This document shows, piece by piece, positions 45,620-54,291 of a stretch of 64,000 nucleotides of DNA. Position 1 is the first letter of the stretch. Each line of letters begins with the position of its first letter. The notes beneath the pieces are model-generated. The model searched no databases, was not told where the DNA came from, and was given only the letters and a program-made list of their open reading frames with translations. A program made the translations under genes and the position numbers. Source of the DNA: Rhizorhapis suberifaciens (GTDB taxonomy: Bacteria > Pseudomonadota > Alphaproteobacteria > Sphingomonadales > Sphingomonadaceae). The stretch is taken from assembly GCF_014200045.1 (NCBI RefSeq), contig NZ_JACHOV010000007.1:1-64000 (forward strand), read 5' to 3'.

Positions 45620-45887
45620 GCTTGAGCAGCTTCCCTTCCCAGTCCAGATCACGAGGCTCCATCAACCGGTCCTCGGGGGAAAGCAGTTTGAGATCCGGTA
45701 TTGAGCCCCAGATGCCGGTCAGATCGATTTTCCTGGGTTGCTCTGAAACCTGCTCAATAACGAGCTTTCCCTCCTCCTCGACCACGCGCCACTCGCGACC
45801 AGGCTCAAGGCCGAGGGCCGCAGGCATGCGCAGGGCGACGCTATTGCCGGACTTGAAGCTTTTTACCTTATATTCCCTGCCCATCAC
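45612..45887 (-). CDS. vapB: AbrB-type antitoxin (VapB family)
   Basis: A 91-residue antitoxin with an N-terminal swapped-hairpin AbrB domain: KSFKSGNSVALRMPAALGLEPGREW. The C-terminal part (about 50-91) is acidic and flexible and would wrap the VapC toxin. VapB with VapC binds the operator and represses the pair. A 21-bp palindrome lies seven bases upstream of its ATG. Confidence 0.87.
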   Translation of the reverse strand: MMGREYKVKSFKSGNSVALRMPAALGLEPGREWRVVEEEGKLVIEQVSEQPRKIDLTGIWGSIPDLKLLSPEDRLMEPRDLDWEGKLLKRG

Positions 45888-45894
45888 GGCCTCC

Positions 45895-45915
45895 GTATAT
45901 ACATAATGTATATAC
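45895..45915. promoter_or_regulatory. Palindromic vapBC operator
   Basis: GTATATACAT-A-ATGTATATAC is a perfect 10-1-10 palindrome immediately upstream of vapB, and its last base is also the last base of the rimM stop codon. It is A+T rich against its surroundings and likely binds the VapBC complex for autorepression; it may overlap the vapBC promoter. Confidence 0.78.
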
Positions 45916-46400
45916 TATTCCACGAACGCAGCGTCAACGACCACACGCTCGCCCCAGTTGGGCACGGCTGCTGGCCGCATGGGGACCATGAAGCGTTTGC
46001 CGGTGGGGCGTTCTATTTCCAGGATGTCGCCTGCACCGAAATTCTCGACCGCGACAACGCTGCCCAGTTCCTCACCCGTGGTAGAAATGCAGGGAAGGCC
46101 GATCAGGTCGGCATGATAATATTCGCCTTCCCCTAGCGATGGCAGGGATGAGCGGGGGACGGAGAGCTCCACCCCCCGCAGCGCTTCGGCCGCGTTGCGG
46201 TCAGTCACCTCGGTGAAGCGGGCGATAGCGCCGTTCTTGCCGGGGCGGATATTCTTCAGCGTAAGCGTGCGACCGGCGGCGGCGAAGGCGGAATAGCGCT
46301 TCAGGTTCGCCGGATCGTCGCTGAACAGCTTCAGGCGCACCTCACCCGTGACGCCATGCGCGCCGATAATGACGGCCAGGGTGACGGTGCGGTCAGACAT
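45915..46400 (-). CDS. rimM: 16S rRNA processing protein RimM
   Basis: A 161-residue maturation factor of the 30S subunit. The N-terminal barrel has IIGAHGVTGEVRLKLFSDDP and the C-terminal PRC barrel has EYYHADLIGLPCISTTGEEL and NFGAGDILEIERPTGKRFMV. It binds the head of 16S rRNA and S19. It follows rpsP after a palindromic repeat, and normally trmD would be next, but vapBC intervenes here. Confidence 0.95.
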   Translation of the reverse strand: MSDRTVTLAVIIGAHGVTGEVRLKLFSDDPANLKRYSAFAAAGRTLTLKNIRPGKNGAIARFTEVTDRNAAEALRGVELSVPRSSLPSLGEGEYYHADLIGLPCISTTGEELGSVVAVENFGAGDILEIERPTGKRFMVPMRPAAVPNWGERVVVDAAFVE

Positions 46401-46403
46401 TTA

Positions 46404-46500
46404 GCCCCTCCCCTTCAGGGGAGCGGTTGGGGTGGGAGCGAGATGGAGCCATGTTGCAACGCACAGGCCCCACCCCCGGCCCCTCCCCTGAAAGGGGAGA
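46404..46500. repeat. C-rich palindromic repeat between rpsP and rimM
   Basis: CCCCTCCCCTTCAGGGGAG and, about 60 bases on, CCCCTCCCCTGAAAGGGGAG are each self-complementary, and GGTTGGGGTGGG faces CCCCACCCCCGG so that the whole forms a long hairpin. The form is that of dispersed sphingomonad intergenic repeats. In the rpsP-rimM mRNA it may protect or separate the transcripts. Confidence 0.65.
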
Positions 46501-46507
46501 GCCACGC

Positions 46508-46981
46508 TCAGCTTTCAGTCTGCTCTTCAGAAGCAGCTTCAGCTGGTGCCTGCTCAGCGGCGGGAGCTTCTTCAGCCACGACTTCAGGCTCGGGCGCAGG
46601 TGCCTTGGCGGCTTCCTCGGCGGCTTTCTTCGCTTCCTCAGCCTCGGCCAGCTTCGCAGCCTTGTCTTCAGCGCGCTCCTTGGCCTTGTCGCCGGGCTCA
46701 GCCTTCTTCGGGTTGTTTCGGACGGCCCGTTCCTTCACGCCAGCCGCATCAAGGAAGCGGGCGACGCGGTCAGTCGGCTGCGCACCAACGGAAATCCAGT
46801 GCTTTGCGCGCTCTGTATCGAGCACGACGCGCTTCTCGTCTTCCTTACCCAGCAACGGATTGTAGCTGCCGATACGCTCAATAAAACGGCCGTCACGGGG
46901 CGAACGGCTGTCCGTAACGACGATCTTGTAATAAGGACGCTTTTTGGAGCCGCCGCGCGACAAACGAATTGCAGTTGCCAT
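46508..46981 (-). CDS. rpsP: 30S ribosomal protein S16 with an Ala/Glu-rich extension
   Basis: A 157-residue S16. The conserved core (about 1-85) has [20 protein letters not shown] and [16 protein letters not shown]. The remaining ~75 residues are a low-complexity tail rich in Ala, Glu and Lys, ending [16 protein letters not shown]. Standard S16 is about 80-90 residues; tails are common in alphaproteobacteria but this one is long. It follows ffh and precedes rimM. Confidence 0.96.
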   Translation of the reverse strand: MATAIRLSRGGSKKRPYYKIVVTDSRSPRDGRFIERIGSYNPLLGKEDEKRVVLDTERAKHWISVGAQPTDRVARFLDAAGVKERAVRNNPKKAEPGDKAKERAEDKAAKLAEAEEAKKAAEEAAKAPAPEPEVVAEEAPAAEQAPAEAASEEQTES

Positions 46982-47017
46982 TAACTTACCTTTCTAAAAA
47001 CAAATCTACTGGTCAAA

Positions 47018-48487
47018 TCACTTCTTCAAAAACTTATCGAAACCCGGCGGCAGCTTGGGCATGTCTCCGCCCGATGGAAGGCCAGGCAGACTACCAGAGG
47101 GCATCCCCCCTGCGCCACCGCCCAGCATGCCTCCCAAGCCGCTCATGCCACCCTTGGCGAACATAGCGCCCAGCCCCTTCAACCCGCCCATCTTGCGGAT
47201 CTTCTTCATCGCGCCTTCCATCTCCTGATGCATTTTCAGGACACGGTTCACTTCCTGCACCGTAGTGCCGGATCCCTTCGCGACGCGGATCTTGCGCTTT
47301 GCGTTGAGTAGCGCCGGTTTTTCCCGTTCCTTGGGGGTCATCGATCCGATGATGGCATCCATATGGACCAGCGTCTTGTCGCCCACCCCGCTATTCGCCA
47401 TCGCCGCTTGCGCCTTTTTCAATCCCGGCATCATACCGGCAAGCGCGCCAAGACCCCCCATGCGACGCATCTGATTCAGCTGGGCACGAAGGTCATTCAT
47501 GTCGAACTGACCTTTGGCCATCTTCTTGGCCAAGGCTTCAGCCTCATCGGCCTGGATCGTTTCCGCGGCCTTTTCGACCAGACTGACGACATCGCCCATC
47601 CCCAGAATGCGGCTGGCGACACGCCCAGGGTGAAAAGGCTCGATAGCGTCAAGTTTTTCGCCCACGCCCGCAAACTTGATCGGTTGTCCAGTGACGGCTC
47701 GCATAGACAGCGCCGCACCGCCACGCGCATCGCCATCCATCCTGGTCAGCACTACGCCCGTCAGCGGTACCTGCTCAGTGAAGCTCTTTGCGACATTGAC
47801 GGCATCCTGGCCGGTCAGGGAGTCCACCACCAGCAAGATTTCCTGCGGGTTTGAGACCTGCGCCACCGCCTGCATCTCGTCCATCAGCGCCTGATCGACG
47901 TGCAGACGTCCTGCCGTGTCGAGCATCAGCACGTCATAGCCCTGCAGCTTGGCTGCCTGCATCGCGCGCCGGGCGATGTCCACCGGCTGCTGCCCCGAAA
48001 CAATGGGAAGCGTCGCTACATCAGCCTGCGTGCCAAGCGTCGCCAACTGCTCCTGCGCGGCCGGCCTGTTGACGTCGAGCGACGCCATCAAAACTTTCTT
48101 GCGGTCCTTTTCCTTCAGCCGCTTGGCGATCTTGGCTGTGGTCGTGGTCTTACCCGAACCCTGAAGGCCGACCATCATCACAATGGCAGGCGGGGTCACG
48201 TCGATCAGCAGTTCCGACGTTTCCGAACCCAATATTTCGGTGAGCGCGTCATTGACGATCTTCACCACTTGCTGGCCTGGCGTGACGGACTTCAGAACAT
48301 TCTGTCCCACCGCCTTCTCAGTAACCTTGTCGATGAAATCGCGGACAACCGGCAGGGCGACGTCGGCCTCCAGCAGCGCGATGCGAACCTCGCGCATGGC
48401 GGCCCGAACGTCGGATTCGTTCAGCGCACCCCGGCCGCGCAGCTTGTCAAAGACGCCGCCAAGACGTTCGCTAAGAGAGTCGAACAT
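47018..48487 (-). CDS. ffh: Signal recognition particle protein Ffh
   Basis: A 489-residue SRP54 GTPase. The N domain is followed by the G domain with GLQGSGKTTTTAKIA, DVNRPAAQEQL, DTAGR and TRMDGDARGGAALS, then the methionine-rich M domain (from about 330) which binds SRP RNA and signal sequences, ending in a Gly/Pro-rich tail. The start at 48487 is set by AAGGA upstream; a longer frame of 25 codons is rejected. Ffh pairs with FtsY, encoded nearby at 52650. Confidence 0.97.
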   Translation of the reverse strand: MFDSLSERLGGVFDKLRGRGALNESDVRAAMREVRIALLEADVALPVVRDFIDKVTEKAVGQNVLKSVTPGQQVVKIVNDALTEILGSETSELLIDVTPPAIVMMVGLQGSGKTTTTAKIAKRLKEKDRKKVLMASLDVNRPAAQEQLATLGTQADVATLPIVSGQQPVDIARRAMQAAKLQGYDVLMLDTAGRLHVDQALMDEMQAVAQVSNPQEILLVVDSLTGQDAVNVAKSFTEQVPLTGVVLTRMDGDARGGAALSMRAVTGQPIKFAGVGEKLDAIEPFHPGRVASRILGMGDVVSLVEKAAETIQADEAEALAKKMAKGQFDMNDLRAQLNQMRRMGGLGALAGMMPGLKKAQAAMANSGVGDKTLVHMDAIIGSMTPKEREKPALLNAKRKIRVAKGSGTTVQEVNRVLKMHQEMEGAMKKIRKMGGLKGLGAMFAKGGMSGLGGMLGGGAGGMPSGSLPGLPSGGDMPKLPPGFDKFLKK

Positions 48488-48794
48488 TGCCCATCCTTCC
48501 CGGGACATGCAGCCCCGCATTGCCTCGCGAATCCTGATGCGGCACACCGAAACGCAAAACACGCCGGTGGGCGAAGCCTCGCCGACCAGCGTCTATCCGT
48601 GGACAGTCAATCGACCATGCCATTTCAGCTTACCGGACCCGCAGGACCCGATTGGAAACGGCCAATATACGAGCTTCAAAGGATTTGCAAGCAGCGGCGG
48701 GATTGCCTAGAGTTAACCAATTGTGCATCCTTTTCGAGCACATTGATAGAAATTGAGCGGGTCAACCGCGGGGTTCGGGGCAGCAAATACAAAG
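48488..48794. other. Divergent intergenic region upstream of ffh and the GGDEF-EAL gene
   Basis: No gene is supported in these 307 bases. On the minus strand TGCAAA...TATATT around 48665-48690 is a possible promoter for the ffh operon. An SRP RNA gene would be plausible near ffh but I see no convincing SRP Alu or helix 8 sequence. Confidence 0.4.
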
Positions 48795-50417
48795 ATGACC
48801 GGTCAAACCAATAATCCCGACATGCAATCTGCCCAACGTGACATGATCACTGGCAGCATTGTGGTTGCCTCCATCGTCATGTTCATTTGGACGGGCGGCT
48901 CGGCCATGTCGAAGGCGGTCCGTTACCTTGCCGGCGTCGGCGCGGGCGTCGAACAAATCTTGATGACGGCCCTGCTGCTCAACATCGCGCTGATCCTGTT
49001 CGGTTGGCGGCGATATCGCGACCTGCAGGTAGAGGTCCAGCAGCGCAAGGAGGCGGAGGAACGCGCCCGTTTCCTGGCGGCAACGGACGACCTGACGGGT
49101 TTCCTCAATCGCCGCTCGATTGCCGAGGAGGGTGCGGCCTTGCTCGGCCGGGCGCAGCGCAAGCAGAAATGCGTAGCGCTGCTGATGCTGGATCTGGACA
49201 ATTTCAAGACCGTCAATGACGTACATGGCCACGCAGCGGGCGACCTCGTTCTGACCACCGCCGCACAGCGGATCGAAGCGCTGATGCCGCCTTCTGCTCT
49301 CACCGCTCGTCTTGGCGGCGACGAATTCGCCTGCGCTTTCATTTTCGATCCCAATTCGCCCGAGATCGTCGACCGGATCGCGGAAGAACTAGTTTCCGCG
49401 ATGACCAGCCCGATTAACCAGGAGGGAATGCACCTGGCGATCACCACCTCAATCGGCATCGCTCGGTCGGACCATGACTGCAACAGCGTGGAATCGCTGA
49501 TGCGCCGTGCGGACATCGCCATGTACAGCGCGAAAAATCAGGGGCGTAACCGCTTTGCCTGGTTCGACGCATCCATGGAGCGCGAATTGAACACGCGCAA
49601 CAGCCTGGAAGCGGGCATGCGGGAGGGTATTCCGCGCGGTGAGTTCGTGCCTTATTATGAGCAGCAGGTCGACCTTTCCACGGGACGCCTGAACGGCTTT
49701 GAAATGCTGGCGCGTTGGGAACACCCGACCGAAGGCCTGATTTCGCCCGACATCTTCATTCCCATTGCCGAGGAAACGGGGCTGATCGCAGAACTGTCGC
49801 TGGCGGTGATGCGCAAGGCATTTGACGAGGCAAAAAACTGGGACTCCTCACTTTCCCTCTCAGTCAATATATCCCCCGCGCAGCTCAAGGATCCGTGGCT
49901 CAGCCAGAAGATACTCAAACTGCTGGTAGAAACCGGCTTTCCGGCCAATCGGTTGGAAGTGGAAATCACGGAAAGCTCATTGTTCGAAAATCTGAGCCTT
50001 GCGCAATCCATCGTTGGATCGCTCAAGAACCAGGGCATTCGCATCGCGCTTGACGATTTTGGCACCGGTTACAGCTCGCTTGCGCATTTGCGGGCGCTGC
50101 CCTTCGACCGAATCAAGATCGATCGCAGCTTTGTTTCATCGATCAACAAGAACAGCGAAAGCGCCGCGATCGTGAGCGCCATTGCACGCTTGGGCGACAG
50201 CCTGGGCCTACCTGTGACGGCTGAGGGGATCGAGGACAAACAGATCGAGCGCCAACTGCGCCGCCTTGGTTGCACCAAGGGTCAGGGCTGGCATTTCGGA
50301 AAGCCCATGTCTGTGGAACAGGCTCGCAAGATGCTGGCCGAACAGAACCTCCTTCCGCCTCGGGATCAGGACGAAGCGGTCGGGGCGCAGTTCTTCGACG
50401 AGCGCAAGGTGGTTTGA
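48795..50417 (+). CDS. Membrane GGDEF-EAL protein (cyclic-di-GMP turnover)
   Basis: A ~540-residue protein with two N-terminal membrane helices (about 20-37 and 52-71), a short coiled linker, a GGDEF domain with ARLGGDEFACAF and an EAL domain starting FEMLARWEHP. EAL catalytic features are present: the Glu of EML, NISPAQ, EITESSLF, ALDDFGTGYSSL, DRIKIDRSFV and AEGIED. Both synthesis and hydrolysis of cyclic-di-GMP are possible. The ATG at 48795 is chosen; a TTG at 48753 is the alternative. No ribosome site decides between them. Confidence 0.88.
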   Translation: MTGQTNNPDMQSAQRDMITGSIVVASIVMFIWTGGSAMSKAVRYLAGVGAGVEQILMTALLLNIALILFGWRRYRDLQVEVQQRKEAEERARFLAATDDLTGFLNRRSIAEEGAALLGRAQRKQKCVALLMLDLDNFKTVNDVHGHAAGDLVLTTAAQRIEALMPPSALTARLGGDEFACAFIFDPNSPEIVDRIAEELVSAMTSPINQEGMHLAITTSIGIARSDHDCNSVESLMRRADIAMYSAKNQGRNRFAWFDASMERELNTRNSLEAGMREGIPRGEFVPYYEQQVDLSTGRLNGFEMLARWEHPTEGLISPDIFIPIAEETGLIAELSLAVMRKAFDEAKNWDSSLSLSVNISPAQLKDPWLSQKILKLLVETGFPANRLEVEITESSLFENLSLAQSIVGSLKNQGIRIALDDFGTGYSSLAHLRALPFDRIKIDRSFVSSINKNSESAAIVSAIARLGDSLGLPVTAEGIEDKQIERQLRRLGCTKGQGWHFGKPMSVEQARKMLAEQNLLPPRDQDEAVGAQFFDERKVV

Positions 50418-50518
50418 TCCAAATTGGAATAGGGCTGCTTGAAGAGCCGTCTGACCTTTGGCCGCTGTCTTCATCGGTCATTCCCCGCATGGTGGACTAT
50501 TCCCTGCGTCGCGCCTAA

Positions 50519-51334
50519 ATGAGCGACATGACCGGACGGTTCAGAAAGATGCATGGCCTTGGCAACGACTTTGTTGTCATTGACGCCCGCGACCAAGCGC
50601 TGGAAATCAATCCGACGCGGGCGCGCGCGATTGCGGACCGGCATTTGGGTATTGGCTGCGACCAATTGATTTTGATCGAACCTTCGACGAAGGCCGATGT
50701 CCGGATGCGTATCTTCAACGCGGACGGTAGCGAGGTTGACGCATGCGGAAATGCGACCCGCTGCATTCCTTTGTTCCTCGGCCGGGACTGCCGGATTGAA
50801 ACCAATGCGGGCCTGCTGGAAGCGGAGCTTCACGATGGCGGGGCAAGCGTCGACATGGGATCGCCGCGCTTGGGCTGGGACGAAATTCCCCTCGCCTACG
50901 CCATGGACACCCTGGAAATGCCGGTAAGCTGGGAGGACCTGCCCGCTCCGGCCGCGGTCAATGTGGGCAATCCGCATGTAATCTTCTTTTGCCGGGATCT
51001 GGCTTCAGTCGACTGCGCCCGCCTGGGTTCCATGATTGAGAATGATCCGATCTTTCCAAAGCGGGTGAACGTCAATTTCGCGCAGGTGGTGGGTGAAAAC
51101 CATCTCCGCCTGATTGTCTGGGAACGAGGTGCTGGCCTCACGCAGGCCTGCGGCACCGGCGCCTGCGCCACGGCCATCGCCGCCATCAGACGCAAGCTCG
51201 TGACCGGTCCCGTCACGGTCAGCCTGCCGGGCGGCGACCTGATCATCGCCTGGACGCCGGGCGAACATATCCGCATGTCAGGACCAGCTGCGTCCGTGTT
51301 CGAAGGTGAGGCCGACTGGAGCCGCTTTGGATGA
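50519..51334 (+). CDS. dapF: Diaminopimelate epimerase
   Basis: A 271-residue DapF converting LL- to meso-diaminopimelate for peptidoglycan and lysine. The two catalytic cysteines lie in ACGNATRC (about residue 77) and ACGTGACAT (about 207), each in one of the two mirrored lobes; RKMHGLGNDFVVID is the N-terminal motif. A start three codons later (ATG) is possible. Its stop overlaps the mtaB start (ATGA), giving a dapF-mtaB-ftsY-yciB operon. Confidence 0.95.
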   Translation: MSDMTGRFRKMHGLGNDFVVIDARDQALEINPTRARAIADRHLGIGCDQLILIEPSTKADVRMRIFNADGSEVDACGNATRCIPLFLGRDCRIETNAGLLEAELHDGGASVDMGSPRLGWDEIPLAYAMDTLEMPVSWEDLPAPAAVNVGNPHVIFFCRDLASVDCARLGSMIENDPIFPKRVNVNFAQVVGENHLRLIVWERGAGLTQACGTGACATAIAAIRRKLVTGPVTVSLPGGDLIIAWTPGEHIRMSGPAASVFEGEADWSRFG

Positions 51335-52653
51335 GCGGCCCTGAAATCATCACACTTGGCTGCCGTCTCAATATCGCGGAAAGCGAAACCATGCGGACGA
51401 TGGCCGGTGAGCAGGATAATCTGGTCATTGTCAATAGTTGCGCCGTTACCCACGAAGCCGTGCGGCAAACCCGCCAGGCCATCCGCCGCGCCCGCCGTGA
51501 CCGGCCTGAGGCTCGCATTCTGGTAACAGGCTGCGCGGCGCAGACGGACCCGGCAATGTTCGCCGCCATGCCGGAAGTGGACCGGGTCATCGGCAATCGG
51601 GAGAAGTTCGAGGCCGATAGCTTTCTTCCGTTCGTCCCGAGCGAAGTCGAGCGACTTGAGGTGAGCATTGCGCAGCCTATTTCGACTTCGCTCGACACGA
51701 ACGGCCTTGGTAGCGAAGCGAAAGTCAATGTCTCCGACATCATGGCCGTCCGGGACACCGCGCCGCATCTCATCAGTGGCTTTGCCGATCACGCCCGCGC
51801 CTTTGTCGAGGTGCAAAACGGCTGCGACCATCGCTGCACATTTTGCATCATCCCATATGGCCGGGGAAATAGCCGATCGGTTCCGGCCGGCGCGGTGATC
51901 GACAAGGTGAAGACTTTGGTGGACGCAGGCTACAGGGAGGTCGTCCTGACCGGCGTGGATGTGACCAGTTACGGTCCTGACCTGCCCGGCAGCCCAACTC
52001 TCGGCCTGCTTATCGAGCGCATACTCGACAAAGTGCCCGGCCTGCCCCGCCTGCGGCTGTCATCCCTGGACTCGGTCGAGATCGACGAACGCATGTTTGC
52101 GCTGATTACCGAGAACGAACGGGTGATGCCGCATCTGCACCTATCGCTGCAGGCAGGCGACAATATGATCCTCAAGCGCATGAAGCGCCGCCACAGCCGC
52201 GAGCAGGCCATTGCCCTTGTGGAACGCATCAAGCTCGCTCGGCCGGAAATCGCTATCGGCGCTGATATCATCGCGGGCTTCCCGACCGAGACCGAAGAGA
52301 TGTTCGTCAACAGCCTGCGCCTGGTAGGGGAATGCGACGTGGTTTACGGACATATCTTCCCCTATTCACCCCGCGCGGGCACGCCCGCGGCCCGTATGCC
52401 ACAACAGCCCCCCGCAACGATCCGCGACCGCGCCGCCAGACTGCGCGCCGCCTGCGAAGCAAGGCAGCACAAGTGGCTGCGGTCGCTTATCGGTACACAG
52501 CAAAAGGTCCTGATCGAACGCGACCGCCTATCGGGCCATGCCGGAAACTTTGCGCCTGTGCGTTTGCCCTCGCCGGTGAATGCAGGGGAAATCGTCGAGG
52601 CCACCATCATCGGGCTTGAGAAGAATCGCCTGATCGCCCAAGAGGCCCCATGA
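51331..52653 (+). CDS. mtaB: tRNA t6A37 methylthiotransferase
   Basis: A 440-residue radical-SAM methylthiotransferase that makes ms2t6A37 in tRNA. The N-terminal UPF0004 domain has Cys residues near 8 (LGCRLN), 45 (NSCAVTH) and 67 (GCAAQ); the radical SAM site is CDHRCTFC (about 172-179), and a C-terminal TRAM region follows. Residues ~100-125, between FEADSF and VNVSDIMAV, are encoded by a REP-like palindrome and are an insertion relative to the family. The gene overlaps dapF and ftsY by four bases each. Confidence 0.93.
   Translation: MSGPEIITLGCRLNIAESETMRTMAGEQDNLVIVNSCAVTHEAVRQTRQAIRRARRDRPEARILVTGCAAQTDPAMFAAMPEVDRVIGNREKFEADSFLPFVPSEVERLEVSIAQPISTSLDTNGLGSEAKVNVSDIMAVRDTAPHLISGFADHARAFVEVQNGCDHRCTFCIIPYGRGNSRSVPAGAVIDKVKTLVDAGYREVVLTGVDVTSYGPDLPGSPTLGLLIERILDKVPGLPRLRLSSLDSVEIDERMFALITENERVMPHLHLSLQAGDNMILKRMKRRHSREQAIALVERIKLARPEIAIGADIIAGFPTETEEMFVNSLRLVGECDVVYGHIFPYSPRAGTPAARMPQQPPATIRDRAARLRAACEARQHKWLRSLIGTQQKVLIERDRLSGHAGNFAPVRLPSPVNAGEIVEATIIGLEKNRLIAQEAP
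51629..51703. repeat. REP-like palindrome translated in frame within mtaB
   Basis: CGTTCGT..GAGCGAAGTCGA at 51629-51651 and TCGACTTCGCTC..ACGAACG at 51681-51703 are near-perfect inverted arms separated by 29 bases. The motif is the kind of dispersed extragenic palindrome known from sphingomonads, yet here it keeps the frame open and adds about 25 residues to MtaB. Confidence 0.75.
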
Positions 52654-53579
52654 CCGAAAAAAGCTGGCACGACCGCCTGTTTGGCGGCTTCCGTCGCACT
52701 TCCGACCGTCTGAGCGATAATCTCACCGGCCTCTTTACCAAAGCGGCGCTGGACGATCAGACGTTGGATGAGATTGAGGAAGCGCTCATCCTCTCCGACC
52801 TCGGCCCTGCCATGGCGGCACGTATTCGGGATCGGTTGGCCGAAGGACGGTTCAACAAGGAATTGACTGAGGATTATCTGCGCGAAATCGTTTCCGACGA
52901 AGTCACCAAGGTTTTGAAACCCGTGGCTCACCCACTGGAGATCGAGGCATTCCCCCGTCCTCAGGTGATTCTGGTGATCGGCGTCAACGGTTCGGGCAAG
53001 ACCACCACAATTGCCAAGCTCGCCCATCTGTTCCAGGAACAGGATTATGGCGTGATGCTGGCCGCTGGCGACACTTTCCGCGCCGCAGCCATTGGCCAGT
53101 TGAAGGTCTGGGCCGAACGGCTGGGTGTTCCGATCATCACTGGGAAGGAAGGCGGCGACGCTGCCGGCATTGTTTTTGAGGCGGTGAAGCAGGCTACCGC
53201 CACCGGCATTGATGTCCTTATCGTCGACACCGCCGGACGCCTGCAGAACAAGCGCGAATTGATGGACGAGCTGGCGAAGATCCGCCGTGTTCTGGGTCGC
53301 CTCAATCCCGCCGCACCCCATGATGTCGTCCTGGTGCTCGACGCCACCACTGGACAAAATGCGCTGTCCCAGATCGAAGTGTTTCAGGAACTGGCTGGGG
53401 TAACCGGCCTGGTCATGACGAAGCTCGACGGCACGGCCCGGGGCGGCGTACTGGTCGCTGCAGCAGAGAAATATAAGCTGCCGATCCATGCCATCGGCGT
53501 TGGGGAAACAATAAACGACCTCCGCCCGTTCGATGCAAGGGAACTGGCGACGGCGATAGCGGGAACGGCCTATGACTGA
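52650..53579 (+). CDS. ftsY: Signal recognition particle receptor FtsY
   Basis: A 309-residue SRP GTPase with N and G domains only: GVNGSGKTTTIAKLA, AGDTFRAAAIGQL, VDTAGRLQNK and MTKLDGTARGG are the GTPase motifs. The acidic A domain of E. coli FtsY is absent, as usual in alphaproteobacteria, so an N-terminal amphipathic stretch would mediate membrane binding. It acts with Ffh, encoded about 5 kb away. Coupled to mtaB (ATGA) and to yciB (eight-base overlap). Confidence 0.96.
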   Translation: MTEKSWHDRLFGGFRRTSDRLSDNLTGLFTKAALDDQTLDEIEEALILSDLGPAMAARIRDRLAEGRFNKELTEDYLREIVSDEVTKVLKPVAHPLEIEAFPRPQVILVIGVNGSGKTTTIAKLAHLFQEQDYGVMLAAGDTFRAAAIGQLKVWAERLGVPIITGKEGGDAAGIVFEAVKQATATGIDVLIVDTAGRLQNKRELMDELAKIRRVLGRLNPAAPHDVVLVLDATTGQNALSQIEVFQELAGVTGLVMTKLDGTARGGVLVAAAEKYKLPIHAIGVGETINDLRPFDARELATAIAGTAYD

Positions 53580-54198
53580 CACAAAACAAGCGCCCGCCAA
53601 GCACCCCGGGAATTTGGGCCTGTTGCTGGACTTCGGTCCGCTGCTGGTCTTCTTCCTGGTTTACAAGTTCGCCGGCGGCATCATCGCTGGAACGGCCGCC
53701 TTCATGCTGGCGATCATCATGGCGGTCGTCATATCCAAGGTAAAGCTTGGCAAGGTGTCACCGATGCTCTGGCTATCGGCCATATTGGTCGTGGGATTTG
53801 GCAGCCTCACCATCTACTTTCATGATCAACGCTTCATTCAGATCAAACCAACGGTCATCTACGCCTTCTTCGCGCTGATGCTGTTTGGCGGCCTGTTCAA
53901 GGGTAAGCCGCTGCTCAAATACCTGCTTCAGGCGGCTTATGACGGCCTGTCGGAAGAGGGGTGGCTCAAACTTTCCCGCAATTGGGCCTTATTCTTCGTC
54001 TTCATGGCCCTGCTCAATGAAACCATGCGAATGTTCCTGACTTTCGACGCCTGGCTGACGCTGAAAGTCTGGGCCGTCACTGGCTTCTCCTTCCTCTTTG
54101 CGTTGGCGAACATCCCCATGCTGATGCGCAATGGTCTGAATGTGGGGCAAAAGATCGACAGCGAGGAAATTGGCGAGACCACTCCGCCGCAAGGGTAA
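53572..54198 (+). CDS. yciB: Inner membrane septation protein A-like (YciB)
   Basis: A 208-residue integral membrane protein of the YciB/IspZ family with five or six hydrophobic helices. LLLDFGPLLVFFLVYKF, PTVIYAFFALMLFGGLFKGKP and WALFFVFMALLNETMRMFL are the conserved blocks. YciB is linked to cell envelope integrity and division. It is the last gene of the dapF operon, followed by a short intergenic stretch with a degenerate REP. Confidence 0.9.
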   Translation: MTDTKQAPAKHPGNLGLLLDFGPLLVFFLVYKFAGGIIAGTAAFMLAIIMAVVISKVKLGKVSPMLWLSAILVVGFGSLTIYFHDQRFIQIKPTVIYAFFALMLFGGLFKGKPLLKYLLQAAYDGLSEEGWLKLSRNWALFFVFMALLNETMRMFLTFDAWLTLKVWAVTGFSFLFALANIPMLMRNGLNVGQKIDSEEIGETTPPQG

Positions 54199-54291
54199 CA
54201 ACTGCTTGGTGGAGGGTGACGGGATCTGATCTTGGGAGATGGGTCCCGCCTCGGCGGGAACGACGAATAAAAGCATAACCTCGATCATGAA

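Noticed and set aside
47900-48814. 304-codon plus-strand frame over ffh
   Set aside because: Antisense shadow of the Ffh G domain.
52362-53600. 412-codon minus-strand frame over mtaB and ftsY
   Set aside because: Antisense to two clearly identified genes; no motif.
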